DNA of 46,227 nt, from assembly GCA_019120545.1 (NCBI GenBank), contig DWUX01000063.1:1-46227 (forward strand). Direction: 5' to 3'. Below the pieces are notes generated by a model. That model had not been told where the DNA came from. It ran no database searches and worked only from the letters and a program-made list of their open reading frames with translations. Below are positions 31,694-40,638 of this stretch, in pieces (positions within the stretch are counted from its first letter, which is position 1; each line of letters starts with the position of its first letter). Origin of the DNA: Candidatus Blautia stercoripullorum (GTDB lineage Bacteria > Bacillota > Clostridia > Lachnospirales > Lachnospiraceae). The translations under genes were made by a program, and so were the position numbers.

Positions 31694-33862
31694 ATGTTAA
31701 AAATGTTTCATTACATGAAGGAGAGATGGTATTATCTCGTGATGATCCTTCTCCTTCTGTTTGTTCAGGCCTTTTGCGATCTGTCTCTGCCGGATTACAC
31801 ATCAGATATCATCAATGTGGGAATCCAGCAAAAGGGCATAGAAGACGGAGTACCGGAAAAGCTCCGGGAAGAATCCGCTGATAAACTGTTTTTGTTTATG
31901 GACCAGGAGGACAGAGAACAGGTCCAGGAAGACTATACTCTGACCGATGGGATGTATGAGCTGAAAGATATCAGTTCTGAAGAACGGGAAGAACTGAACA
32001 GTATCTTAGGAGTTCCGGAACTGATCGTAACCGGCCTTTCCGATCCTTCTTCCCAGGAAGTGGCTCAGATAAAAGAACAGATGGGACTGGATCAGGACGC
32101 TGATATTTTCCAGATTCTGGAACAGATCCCAAAGGAGCAGCTCTCTCAGATGCTTTCCGGTATGGAAGAACAGTTTGAGCAGATGCCGGATTCTATCGTG
32201 ACTCAGTCAGCAGTGCTGTTTGTCCAGGACGAATACAGCGCTCAGGGGCAGGACCTGGATCAGATGCAGATGCATTATATCCTTCTCACCGGAGGAAAGA
32301 TGCTGGGTCTTGCCTTTCTGGGAATGGCAGCGGCGATCACCGTTACCTTCTTATCCGCAAGGGTTGCGGCTACACTGGGAAGAAATCTGAGAAACAGTGT
32401 GTACCGGAAAGTCCTTTCTTTTTCCGGCGCAGAGCTGAATCATTTTTCCACAGCTTCACTTATTACCAGAAGCACCAATGACGTACAGCAGATCCAGCTT
32501 CTTTTCGCCATGATCTTCCGTATCGTTCTTTATGCGCCTATCCTGGGGATCGGAGGCGTATATAAAGTATTCCAGACCGATGCTTCTATGACATGGATCC
32601 TGGCGCTGGCCGTGGTCGTGATCATGCTGTTTGTAGGTCTGCTGTTTAAGATCGCCATGCCTAAGTTCACCAAGCTCCAGTATCTCATCGATAACCTGAA
32701 CCTGGTGGCAAGGGAGATCCTTACCGGCGTCTATGTGATCCGTGCGTTCAGCACAGAGAAACATGAAGAAGAGCGTTTTGAAGACGCAAATTATAAACTG
32801 ATGAAGACCAACCTTTTTGTAAACCGGTGTATGACCTTTATGATGCCGGTAATGATGCTGATCATGAACGGGATCACAGTGCTGATCGTCTGGAACGGCT
32901 CCCATGCCGTAGATGACGGAACCATGCAGGTAGGAAATATGATGGCCTTCATGCAGTACGCTATGCAGATCATTATGGCCTTCCTGATGATCACTATGAT
33001 GTCTATTATGATACCCAGAGCCGGTGTTTCCGCAAAGCGTATCAACGAAGTTATGGAGACAGAAGTAAGTATCCAGGATGGAGAAAATCATACAGAACCT
33101 TCCCCGGACAGAAAAGGAGAAGTGGTTTTCGACCATGTAGGCTTTGCTTATCCGGGAGCTGATGAGGAGACAATTTCCGATATCAGCTTTACTGCGAAAA
33201 AAGGAGAGACCGTGGCCTTTATCGGAAGTACCGGAAGCGGTAAGAGTACGCTGGTAAATCTGATCCCCAGATTCTTTGATGTGACCAGAGGAAAGATCCT
33301 GGTTGACGGTGTGGATATCCGGGAAATGGATCTGAAGAGCCTTAGGAATAAGATCGGCTATGTGCCTCAGAAGGGAGTCCTGTTCTCCGGGACCATTGAT
33401 TCCAATATCCGTTACGGAAATGACGACGCCTCTCCTGAAGAGGTAGAAAGAGCAGCCAAGATCGCCCAGGCCTGGGATTTTATCCAGGAAAAAGAAGACG
33501 GACTGGAAGATCCTATTGCTCAGGGGGGAACCAACGTGTCCGGAGGTCAGAAACAGCGTCTGTCCATTGCCAGGGCTATTGCCAAGAATCCGGAGATCTA
33601 TATTTTTGATGACAGTTTTTCCGCTCTTGATTACAAGACAGATGTAGTCTTGAGAAGAGCGCTGAAAAAAGAAACCAAGGATGCCACCACGCTGATCGTC
33701 GCACAGCGTATCAGCACTATTCTTCACGCAGACCGTATCCTGGTACTGGATGAAGGACGTGTGGTTGGTCAGGGAACTCATAAAGAGCTTTTAAAATCCT
33801 GTGACGTATATCGCCAGATCGCCATGTCACAGTTGTCAGAGGAGGAATTAGCCAATGAGTAA
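31694..33862 (+). CDS. ABC exporter subunit 1 with extracellular insertion and degenerate site
   Basis: 722 residues, a half-transporter (six membrane helices plus ATPase). Between the first and second helices is an acidic insertion of about 165 residues (roughly 35-200), rich in Glu, Gln and Asp, that must lie outside the cell; this resembles the cap-forming domain of BmrD. The ATPase has Walker A GSTGSGKST with Lys517, signature VSGGQKQRLS and Walker B IYIFDDSFSALD, where Asp640 replaces the catalytic Glu. It pairs with the next gene, which it overlaps by 8 bases. Confidence 0.93.
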   Translation: MLKMFHYMKERWYYLVMILLLLFVQAFCDLSLPDYTSDIINVGIQQKGIEDGVPEKLREESADKLFLFMDQEDREQVQEDYTLTDGMYELKDISSEEREELNSILGVPELIVTGLSDPSSQEVAQIKEQMGLDQDADIFQILEQIPKEQLSQMLSGMEEQFEQMPDSIVTQSAVLFVQDEYSAQGQDLDQMQMHYILLTGGKMLGLAFLGMAAAITVTFLSARVAATLGRNLRNSVYRKVLSFSGAELNHFSTASLITRSTNDVQQIQLLFAMIFRIVLYAPILGIGGVYKVFQTDASMTWILALAVVVIMLFVGLLFKIAMPKFTKLQYLIDNLNLVAREILTGVYVIRAFSTEKHEEERFEDANYKLMKTNLFVNRCMTFMMPVMMLIMNGITVLIVWNGSHAVDDGTMQVGNMMAFMQYAMQIIMAFLMITMMSIMIPRAGVSAKRINEVMETEVSIQDGENHTEPSPDRKGEVVFDHVGFAYPGADEETISDISFTAKKGETVAFIGSTGSGKSTLVNLIPRFFDVTRGKILVDGVDIREMDLKSLRNKIGYVPQKGVLFSGTIDSNIRYGNDDASPEEVERAAKIAQAWDFIQEKEDGLEDPIAQGGTNVSGGQKQRLSIARAIAKNPEIYIFDDSFSALDYKTDVVLRRALKKETKDATTLIVAQRISTILHADRILVLDEGRVVGQGTHKELLKSCDVYRQIAMSQLSEEELANE

Positions 33863-35693
33863 TGAAAGACCGAGAGGCCCTATGGGCAGACACGGACGTG
33901 GAATGTCCGGGGAGAAAGCCAAGAATTTCAAAGGGGCAATGAAAAGACTTTTTATCTATATGGAGAGATACCGTATCCAGCTTTTTATCATGCTGCTGTT
34001 TGCGGTAGGAAGCACCATTTTTAATATTATCGGCCCGAAGATCCTGGGAAAAGCCACTACAGAGCTTTTTAACGGGATCGTGTCAAAGATCAGCGGAGGA
34101 GCGGGAATTGATTTCGGAAAGATCGCCCAGATCCTTATCGGAGCCATGTGCCTGTATCTGGTCAGCGCAGTATTTTCCTTTGTCCAGGGATTTATCATGT
34201 CAGGGATCTCTAACAATGTGACCTATAATCTGAGAAAAGATATTTCCGGAAAGCTGAACCGGCTTCCTCTGAAATACTATGAGACCAAGACTCACGGTGA
34301 GATCCTTTCCAGGATCACCAATGATGTGGATACCCTTCAGACCAGCATTAACCAGAGTTTTACTCAGATGATCACATCTGTGACCACCCTGATCGGCGTA
34401 TTTGTCATGATGCTGTCTATCAATGTATGGATGACTCTGGCTTCTCTTCTGATCCTGCCGGTTTCTATGGTGATCATCGGAAATGTAATGAAACATTCTC
34501 AGAAATATTTCCGTGATCAGCAGAGATATTTAGGTGAAGTAAACGGCCAGGTAGAGGAGATCTATGGGGGACATAACGTAGTCCAGGCCTTTAATAAACA
34601 GGAAGATGTGATCCGTGATTTTGAAAAGACCAACGACAAGCTGTATACCTCCGCATGGAGATCCCAGTTCTTCTCCGGCATGATGATGCCTATTATGCAG
34701 TTTGTAGGAAATCTGGGGTATGTAATGGTAGCTCTTTTAGGCGGCTATATGGTGATCCGGGGCAACGTGGCGGTAGGAGATATCCAGGCTTTCTTTCAGT
34801 ATATCCGGAACTTTACCCAGCCTATCCAGCAGATCGCCCAGGTGACGAATATGCTCCAGTCTTCTGCAGCGGCTGCAGAGAGAGTCTTTGAGTTCCTGGA
34901 TGAGGAGGAAGAAGACCAGACTGTGGAGAACCCGGTGGATATCCACAACTTAGATGGAAATGTGGAAGCCCGTCATGTGGCTTTCGGCTATGATCCAAGT
35001 CATGTGATCATCCATGATTTCAACATGAAGGTGAAGGAAGGACAGAAGGTGGCTATCGTAGGTCCTACAGGAGCGGGAAAGACCACCATGATCAAGCTGC
35101 TCATGCGGTTTTATGATGTAAATTCCGGGGAGATCCTGATTGACGGCCACAATGTAAAAGACTTTAACAGAAGCGAACTGCGGGAAATGTTCGGCATGGT
35201 GCTCCAGGATACCTGGCTGTTCCACGGAACTATTATGGAAAATATCCGGTACGGACGGCTGGACGCCACAGATGAAGAAGTCATCGCCGCAGCCAAGGCA
35301 GCCCATGTCCATCACTTTATCATGTCCCAGCCGGGAGGTTATCAGATGGTCCTGAATGAGGAGACCAATAACATTTCTCAGGGACAGAAACAGCTTCTTA
35401 CCATTGCCAGAGCAATCCTGGCAGATAATAAGATCCTGATCCTGGATGAAGCCACTTCCTCTGTGGATACCAGGACCGAGGAACGGATACAGAGCGCTAT
35501 GGATAACCTGATGAAAGGAAGGACCAGCTTTGTTATCGCTCACCGTCTCTCAACTATCCGGGACGCAGACCTGATCCTGGTCATGAATGAGGGAGATATC
35601 ATTGAACAGGGAACCCATGAGGAACTGCTGGCAGCAGGCGGGTTCTACGCAAATCTATATAATAGTCAGTTTGAAAAGGCGGAAGCGGTATAA
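33855..35693 (+). CDS. ABC exporter subunit 2, catalytically competent
   Basis: 612 residues: a Gly/Arg-rich N-terminal tail, six membrane helices and an ATPase. Walker A is GPTGAGKTT, Walker B ILILDEATSSVD with catalytic Glu532, and the signature is the non-standard ISQGQKQLLT. Its Walker motifs with the good signature of subunit 1 make the active site, while its altered signature faces the altered Walker B of subunit 1. This is the asymmetric pattern of heterodimeric drug exporters such as BmrCD or EfrCD. Substrate unknown; control by the MarR gene upstream suggests toxic compounds. Confidence 0.93.
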   Translation: MSNERPRGPMGRHGRGMSGEKAKNFKGAMKRLFIYMERYRIQLFIMLLFAVGSTIFNIIGPKILGKATTELFNGIVSKISGGAGIDFGKIAQILIGAMCLYLVSAVFSFVQGFIMSGISNNVTYNLRKDISGKLNRLPLKYYETKTHGEILSRITNDVDTLQTSINQSFTQMITSVTTLIGVFVMMLSINVWMTLASLLILPVSMVIIGNVMKHSQKYFRDQQRYLGEVNGQVEEIYGGHNVVQAFNKQEDVIRDFEKTNDKLYTSAWRSQFFSGMMMPIMQFVGNLGYVMVALLGGYMVIRGNVAVGDIQAFFQYIRNFTQPIQQIAQVTNMLQSSAAAAERVFEFLDEEEEDQTVENPVDIHNLDGNVEARHVAFGYDPSHVIIHDFNMKVKEGQKVAIVGPTGAGKTTMIKLLMRFYDVNSGEILIDGHNVKDFNRSELREMFGMVLQDTWLFHGTIMENIRYGRLDATDEEVIAAAKAAHVHHFIMSQPGGYQMVLNEETNNISQGQKQLLTIARAILADNKILILDEATSSVDTRTEERIQSAMDNLMKGRTSFVIAHRLSTIRDADLILVMNEGDIIEQGTHEELLAAGGFYANLYNSQFEKAEAV

Positions 35694-35702
35694 GCCGCTT
35701 CC
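35681..35702 (+). other. Hairpin around the stop codon of ABC subunit 2
   Basis: GGAAGCGG (35681-35688) pairs perfectly with CCGCTTCC (35695-35702), and the TAA stop lies in the six-base loop. No T run follows, so it may protect the mRNA 3' end rather than terminate. Confidence 0.45.
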
Positions 35703-35720
35703 GGGGTGCAAAGTTCTCAG

Positions 35721-35814
35721 GAACCGCCATCTGTTTTATTGCTCAGCCTGCGCTGCTTTGAGCCTGTGGTCTCAAAGCGTGCTCGGCGAATTCGCATAAA
35801 ACAGATGGCGGTTC
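35721..35814. repeat. Long interrupted hairpin between convergent genes
   Basis: A perfect 19-base-pair base stem (35721-35739 with 35796-35814) encloses a second 8-base-pair stem GCTTTGAG/CTCAAAGC (35755-35762 with 35771-35778) and a 10-base palindrome GCGAATTCGC (35786-35795). The plus exit is only TTTTAGG. It could be a two-way terminator, a structured RNA or a small palindromic repeat. Confidence 0.7.
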
Positions 35815-35839
35815 TTTTAGGTTTTGGGAGCGGAAGAGG

Positions 35840-38173
35840 TTATACCAGCAGGCTGCTGAGTTTTTCCAGTCCCTTTTTTCCGGCAAGGTAGGTTTTCCGC
35901 TGCCGCAGGTAGTAATGGCGGAGATTACGGAGCTGGGCGGGAGAAGGCTTTTTCTGGCCGTAGGCGAAGGCTTCTGTGGTGGCGTACAGAGCGGTAAATT
36001 CTTCTTTCAGGGGCTCAGGGAGTTTTTCTGAGAGAAGGCGGAAATATTCACGGTCTGTGGAAGCCTGGATCTTTATGGAAAACTCCAGCTTCCAGAGCCT
36101 AATCAGATTTTTGAAAACAGTCAGGTATGCCTGAGTGGGGCTTCCGGAAAAATATCCCAGCCGGAGACGGAAGAGCTGGCGGCGGAGGAACAGCAGGAGC
36201 AGAAACAGCACACTCAGAACTGATACGGTGATCAGGAGGCCTTTTCCCACAGAAAACAGGATGCTAAAAGCTCCTATATTTTCAGAAGGCCCTTCTGCGC
36301 CGGCAGTGATTTCTTCTTGGACATTTTCCTCAGGAGTTACTTCCTCAGGAGTTTCCTCAGGAATTTCTACAACTGCAGAGGCTGTGTAAGGATTAAATCC
36401 AGGAGTTACTTCCACAGGAACCCATCCGGCGCCCTGGGTGTAGACTTCAACCCAGGCATGAGCCTGGGAATCAGAGATATCTTCAGTGAAAGGCCCTTCT
36501 GAGTCTTTGGACATCATGTCATCTGCCAAAACGGCGTAACCGCTGACATATCTGGCCGGAATGCCGTACATGCGGAAAAGCTGGGTGCCTACTGTGGCAA
36601 AGTGGATACAGAAACCTCTTTGCTGTTCATAGAGCAGTTCCCGGGCTATGGTGCTGTCAGAAGAAAAAGGATCCAGAGCCAGACTATAGGAAGCATGGCT
36701 CCAGAGAAAATTCTGGATTTCTTCCGCCGCATTGACAATATCTTCATCGGAAGGTTCCAAAGGCATAGAAGAGTAGACTGGAAGCTGAGTAAGTTCTCCC
36801 GTGACGCTTTCCATCTCTTCCTGATCCCAGAAAAGGTAGCGGCTGCGGCAGAAATCTCCATATGCTTCCAGCAGATCCCCGCTGCTTTGGGAAAAATTCT
36901 CCAGAGAAGGGGTATCTATAGTATCTATAGTAAGAGGAAAGTACTGTGCGCTTATACTCCTGGGAGCGGAGCCGGCAAACTGGTTGCTTTCAGAAAGGGC
37001 GACACCTTCTCCCTGGCTGGACAGAGGCAGATAAGTAAAACCGGGAGAAAAAGAAAATTCCATGGAAAGGGAGAGGATGTCCTCTGCGGGAATGGAATAC
37101 AAGGGAAGATTGTAGATATCCTGGGCCTGCTGCCGGGAAAGCCCCCTTGTCTGGGCATAGGCATACCATTCTTGGTCTTCGGGAGGAGTCCACTGAAAAT
37201 CCATATAGTCTGATCCGATAAATCCCCGTAAATAGAGCGTATAAGGGGAAGACTTGCTGAGCTCCACAGACAGCACTGTCTGATAGGCATATCTTGGAGG
37301 GCTGCTGGTAATCGTCTGGGAATCTGTCTGATCTTCGTAGGAAAACATATAAGTACCATTGGTTCCTCCTTCTGGCTGGACAGGTTCCGGAGAGTCATCA
37401 TTTCCAGATAAAATCCTGTTTCCTATCGTATTGACATAGGAAGATAAGGCCTCGCTGGACTGAAAAACCTGCGGAGCAATCATAGGAGTAAAGAGATAAG
37501 CGGCGGCCAAAAACAGCAGACCCTGGGCCGGAAGGACCAGAAGCCAGAATCTGGATATGGTTTTGGGATACAGGGCGCCCTTCCATAAAATAAAGGCTTC
37601 TACTGGCAGGAAAAACAGAATGGCCGGAACCGGGATTTCCAGCAGATAAGAACAGAAAAACGGAAATCCCAGAAGCAGCACAAAGAGTATAGTATTTTTC
37701 CATAGCATAACGAAAAGCGTCATCAGCAGATAAAAGATAAGAAAAAATATCAAAAGGACTAATTTATCTTTTATGGAATCACTATATCCGGGAAAGAGAC
37801 TGAAATTATAAACAGTTTTAACCTGATTTTCCACCGCTCCCAGGGCGCTGGAAAACTGCCGGAAAAAATCTGCCCGAAAGATCAAAAAGAACAGCAACAG
37901 TATGCCTAAGGTTCCGAAAAAAAGTAAAAAAAACCTTTTTGTCTTTCTAAAAGAAAAAAGCAATGCCCCGCCGAAGCCCAGGATCATACACAATTCAACC
38001 ATTCGCATAAAAGAAAAATCCGGGGAAAAGATCAAAGAAAAATTCAGAACAAAGCTGGCGCAGGAAAAAAAGAACAGAAGAAAAGAGCAGAAAAATCCCA
38101 GAAGAAAGGGGTTCTTGTTTGATTCAGGTCTTCCGGACTGTATGGTTAAATAAAAATTTTCAATCTTCTTCAT
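35840..38173 (-). CDS. Transglutaminase-like membrane protein
   Basis: 777 residues. About six to seven hydrophobic segments fill the first 240 residues. A large external region follows, with a transglutaminase-like domain: Cys522 in GFCIHFATVGTQLFRMYGIPARYVSGY, His572 in AHAWVEVY and Glu588 in WVPVEVTPGF at the usual Asp position. A Pro/Glu-rich linker, another membrane helix and a cytoplasmic tail close the protein. GGGAGG abuts an ATG at 38179, so the second ATG at 38173 is the better start. It is the last gene of a MoxR-DUF58-transglutaminase operon, a widespread set of unclear function. Confidence 0.9.
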   Translation of the reverse strand: MKKIENFYLTIQSGRPESNKNPFLLGFFCSFLLFFFSCASFVLNFSLIFSPDFSFMRMVELCMILGFGGALLFSFRKTKRFFLLFFGTLGILLLFFLIFRADFFRQFSSALGAVENQVKTVYNFSLFPGYSDSIKDKLVLLIFFLIFYLLMTLFVMLWKNTILFVLLLGFPFFCSYLLEIPVPAILFFLPVEAFILWKGALYPKTISRFWLLVLPAQGLLFLAAAYLFTPMIAPQVFQSSEALSSYVNTIGNRILSGNDDSPEPVQPEGGTNGTYMFSYEDQTDSQTITSSPPRYAYQTVLSVELSKSSPYTLYLRGFIGSDYMDFQWTPPEDQEWYAYAQTRGLSRQQAQDIYNLPLYSIPAEDILSLSMEFSFSPGFTYLPLSSQGEGVALSESNQFAGSAPRSISAQYFPLTIDTIDTPSLENFSQSSGDLLEAYGDFCRSRYLFWDQEEMESVTGELTQLPVYSSMPLEPSDEDIVNAAEEIQNFLWSHASYSLALDPFSSDSTIARELLYEQQRGFCIHFATVGTQLFRMYGIPARYVSGYAVLADDMMSKDSEGPFTEDISDSQAHAWVEVYTQGAGWVPVEVTPGFNPYTASAVVEIPEETPEEVTPEENVQEEITAGAEGPSENIGAFSILFSVGKGLLITVSVLSVLFLLLLFLRRQLFRLRLGYFSGSPTQAYLTVFKNLIRLWKLEFSIKIQASTDREYFRLLSEKLPEPLKEEFTALYATTEAFAYGQKKPSPAQLRNLRHYYLRQRKTYLAGKKGLEKLSSLLV

Positions 38174-38188
38174 CTTCATCCTCCCAAA

Positions 38189-39292
38189 TTATAAAGTAAT
38201 TTCTGTCAGCGCCAGATCTTCTTTCCAGTTCACAGCGTCAGTAGAGAGGAGTTTTATATCCTCCTGCCAAAGTTCCAGCCTGGTGTCCAACAGCAGACGG
38301 GAAGCCCAGGTATCTGTGGGATACTCCTGGGAATACAGGGCATAAAGATCTCTGGATTCCTGATAAAATTTTCCATGAAGGAGAAAATACAGGGCAAATG
38401 TCAGATCTTCTTCATTGCGTATGGGAAGCCGCTGGAAACACTGGGCCTTTTGATCAAACCAGATCATCAGATGGCTGCATTTTATTTCCAGCATGCTGAA
38501 AGAGAGAGAGGCTGCGCATTGAAAAAAGCTGCTGATCTGTTTGACAGAATTTATCTGAACAGGCGCCTTCAGATCCAGAAACAGAAGAATGGAAAAGCCT
38601 TCTCCGGTGACAGGGCTCCGTATCAGCAATTCATCGGCCCGGGCACTGAGCTTCCAGTGTACCAGCCCCAGACGGTCTCCGGGATGATAGCTGCGGACGT
38701 CGTCCTGAAAACTTCCTGAGACAGAAGAGAGGAATGGATTTTCCAAAGTATCTTCTCCTTCGGGAGAAAAATATCTTGTCTGTTCACTAAGTCTTAATGG
38801 GATGAGAGAAGGCTCTGGAAAGAACAGGGCTTCTCCCAGGTAATCTGTCCGCCGGGATATCCGGGCCAGAGAGAAGAAACTGTATATCCGCATTTTTTTT
38901 ATGTATATCTGGAACCTTCCGCAATAAGGGGAAGAAAAGGTAAGAGAATATTTTCTGCGGCATCTGGGGCCAAGAGAAAGAGAAAGAATTTTACTTTCTG
39001 CTTTGTGTCCATTTTGATCCAGGAGAATAAGCCGGAGCTTTATACCGGATACAGGCAGTAGGCCGGGATTTTTTACAGTTAAAGTAAAAACAGCCTGATT
39101 TTCTTTACTGCTGTTGGCAGAAGGAGGAAAGTCCATCCGGACTTTCTGGATATTATACAAAAGCTGAAGGATTGAACCTACAAACCAGAATACAAAAAGA
39201 AGACAGAGAGCCAGGGCGGCATTACTTTCGTACAATACAGCAAGGTAAAGCAAAACAAAGAAAACCAGAAGAAAAAAAGGATTTATCATCAT
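38189..39292 (-). CDS. DUF58 domain protein
   Basis: 367 residues. Two adjacent hydrophobic segments at the N-terminus are followed by a beta-rich region and the DUF58 core YHPGDRLGLVHWKLSARADELLIRSPVTGEG. The segment after it (SILLFLDL) begins a von Willebrand A-like fold, without a clear MIDAS motif. It sits between a MoxR ATPase and a transglutaminase, the standard order; MoxR is thought to act as chaperone for such partners. Function unknown beyond that. Confidence 0.9.
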   Translation of the reverse strand: MMINPFFLLVFFVLLYLAVLYESNAALALCLLFVFWFVGSILQLLYNIQKVRMDFPPSANSSKENQAVFTLTVKNPGLLPVSGIKLRLILLDQNGHKAESKILSLSLGPRCRRKYSLTFSSPYCGRFQIYIKKMRIYSFFSLARISRRTDYLGEALFFPEPSLIPLRLSEQTRYFSPEGEDTLENPFLSSVSGSFQDDVRSYHPGDRLGLVHWKLSARADELLIRSPVTGEGFSILLFLDLKAPVQINSVKQISSFFQCAASLSFSMLEIKCSHLMIWFDQKAQCFQRLPIRNEEDLTFALYFLLHGKFYQESRDLYALYSQEYPTDTWASRLLLDTRLELWQEDIKLLSTDAVNWKEDLALTEITL

Positions 39293-39303
39293 ATGATCTC
39301 ACC

Positions 39304-40260
39304 TCAGGATTTACGGAGGGAAGGGCCGGGGACAGTTTTCAGGATCTCCTCTAAAATCGAAAACGGGGTAAGGTGGCTGATCCTGGCTTTTGCGTTCAGA
39401 ATCATGCGATGGGCGCATACATCCATGAAAACTTCCTGAATGTCATCAGGAGTAACATAGGTTTTATTCCGAAGATAAGCGTTGGCCTGGGCCATTCTGG
39501 CAAGGGACAGAGTTCCCCGGGGACTGACACCCAGTTCAGTCATGGGATTCGTTCGGGTAGCCTGGATTAGAGAGACTATATAACGATAGATCCGGTCGTG
39601 GATAAAGATATTCCGGACTTCATCCTGCATCCGGAGCAGTTCAGAGGCATCTGCCGCCGGGGCCACCTGTTCAATAGTATTTCGGGCGATCCTGCCCTTC
39701 AGGATAGAAATTTCCTCATTGATATCCGGATAGCCCATAGTAAGACAGACTGTAAAACGATCCAACTGAGACTGGGGGAGAAGCTGTGTTCCTGCAGAGC
39801 CTGCGGGATTCTGGGTAGCGATTACAATGAAGGGTCTGGGCAGCAGATGGGTGACCCCGTCTACGCTGACCTGGCCCTCTTCCATAACTTCCAGAAGGGC
39901 AGACTGGGTCCTGGGAGAAGTACGGTTTATTTCATCTCCCAGGAAAAGGTTGCACATTACGGCTCCCGGCTGATAATAAAATTTTCCGGTTTCTTTTCTG
40001 TACATGGTAAAACCGGTAAGGTCTGCAGGCAGAACATCAGGAGTAAAAGTAAGACGTTTTTCCCGGAGATTTAAAGCTTTGGAAAAAGCCAGAGCCATGG
40101 TTGTTTTCCCTACTCCCGGGATATCTTCCAGAAGGATGTGGCCGGAGGCTAAAATCGCCATCATAACTTTGCGTATGCATTCTTCTTTTCCGATGACTGC
40201 TTTTTGCACTTCACGAATGACCTGATGGGCTTGCAGGCTGAGATTATTTTGGCTGTTCAT
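39304..40260 (-). CDS. MoxR-family AAA ATPase
   Basis: 318 residues. Walker A is PGVGKTTMA, Walker B LFLGDEINRTSPRTQSALLEVMEEGQVSVDG, and sensor 1 VIATQNPAGSAGTQLLPQSQLDRF, all typical of MoxR. The C-terminal lid includes SPRGTLSLARMAQANAYLRNKTYVTPDDIQEV. An ATG at 40266 lies only two bases after AGGAGA, so the next ATG at 40260 is preferred. First gene of the operon with DUF58 and transglutaminase partners; it likely remodels or matures them. Confidence 0.93.
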   Translation of the reverse strand: MNSQNNLSLQAHQVIREVQKAVIGKEECIRKVMMAILASGHILLEDIPGVGKTTMALAFSKALNLREKRLTFTPDVLPADLTGFTMYRKETGKFYYQPGAVMCNLFLGDEINRTSPRTQSALLEVMEEGQVSVDGVTHLLPRPFIVIATQNPAGSAGTQLLPQSQLDRFTVCLTMGYPDINEEISILKGRIARNTIEQVAPAADASELLRMQDEVRNIFIHDRIYRYIVSLIQATRTNPMTELGVSPRGTLSLARMAQANAYLRNKTYVTPDDIQEVFMDVCAHRMILNAKARISHLTPFSILEEILKTVPGPSLRKS

Positions 40261-40307
40261 GACCATTTCTCCTTTGCCAGTGTTAAAAACATAAATATTC
40301 TAAATCT

Positions 40308-40336
40308 ATTATAAAAGACATGACTGATACTGACAA
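40308..40336 (-). promoter_or_regulatory. Promoter of the moxR operon
   Basis: On the minus strand: TTGTCA (40336-40331), 17-base spacer, TATAAT (40313-40308). It lies about 50 bases before the ATG at 40260. Confidence 0.75.
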
Positions 40337-40394
40337 TTCTTTTTTGTAAAATGGAGGAAAACACTATTTCGCTTTAAATTGCTAAAATTTATAG

Positions 40395-40423
40395 TTGACA
40401 AATGGCTGGCACCCGGATATGAT
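40395..40423 (+). promoter_or_regulatory. Promoter of the DAHP synthase leader
   Basis: TTGACA (40395-40400), 17-base spacer, TATGAT (40418-40423). The transcript would start near 40430, about 200 bases before the synthase, leaving room for the leader peptide and attenuator. Confidence 0.8.
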
Positions 40424-40459
40424 AGGAGTAACTCAAAACAGAAAGGCTGGTACAGTGAA

Positions 40460-40561
40460 ATGGTGCGGCAGAATCTTTGCGGAAATGGAAATTCCTATTT
40501 TTATTACTGCTTCCTGGGCTTTTATGGCGCAGGTTCTTTTTGCTGCAGAAATAATTCCTGA
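40460..40561 (+). CDS. Phe/Tyr-rich leader peptide of the DAHP synthase attenuator
   Basis: 33-residue peptide beginning MVRQNLCGNG. Codons 13-22 read YFYYCFLGFY, and another Phe is at 27: eight aromatic residues in fifteen. It ends at 40561, 26 bases before a strong terminator. This is the classical layout of PheL-type leader peptides, whose slow translation under amino-acid shortage opens the downstream gene. The ribosome-binding site is weak (AAAGG about 13 bases upstream), so the exact start is uncertain; the frame is open upstream, but upstream starts precede the transcript start. Confidence 0.7.
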   Translation: MVRQNLCGNGNSYFYYCFLGFYGAGSFCCRNNS

Positions 40562-40586
40562 TAGGAAACACTGTCCATGGAGAAAA

Positions 40587-40616
40587 GCCGGTGTCTGCAG
40601 CAGACACCGGCTTTTT
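40587..40616 (+). terminator. Attenuator terminator before the DAHP synthase gene
   Basis: GCCGGTGTCTG (40587-40597) pairs perfectly with CAGACACCGGC (40601-40611), followed by TTTTT. The segment 40594-40602 is also exactly complementary to 40541-40549 inside the leader-peptide gene, so an antiterminator can form instead. Confidence 0.9.
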
Positions 40617-40638
40617 CAGATTATAGGAGGAAATTATC

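Noticed and set aside
32456..33781. 441-codon open frame opposite ABC exporter subunit 1
   Set aside because: Antisense shadow of conserved ATPase and membrane motifs; the His-rich composition is an artefact of the opposite strand.
40379..40459. Longer 60-codon version of the leader peptide starting at TTG 40379
   Set aside because: The promoter boxes lie inside this extension, so it is not transcribed as part of the leader.
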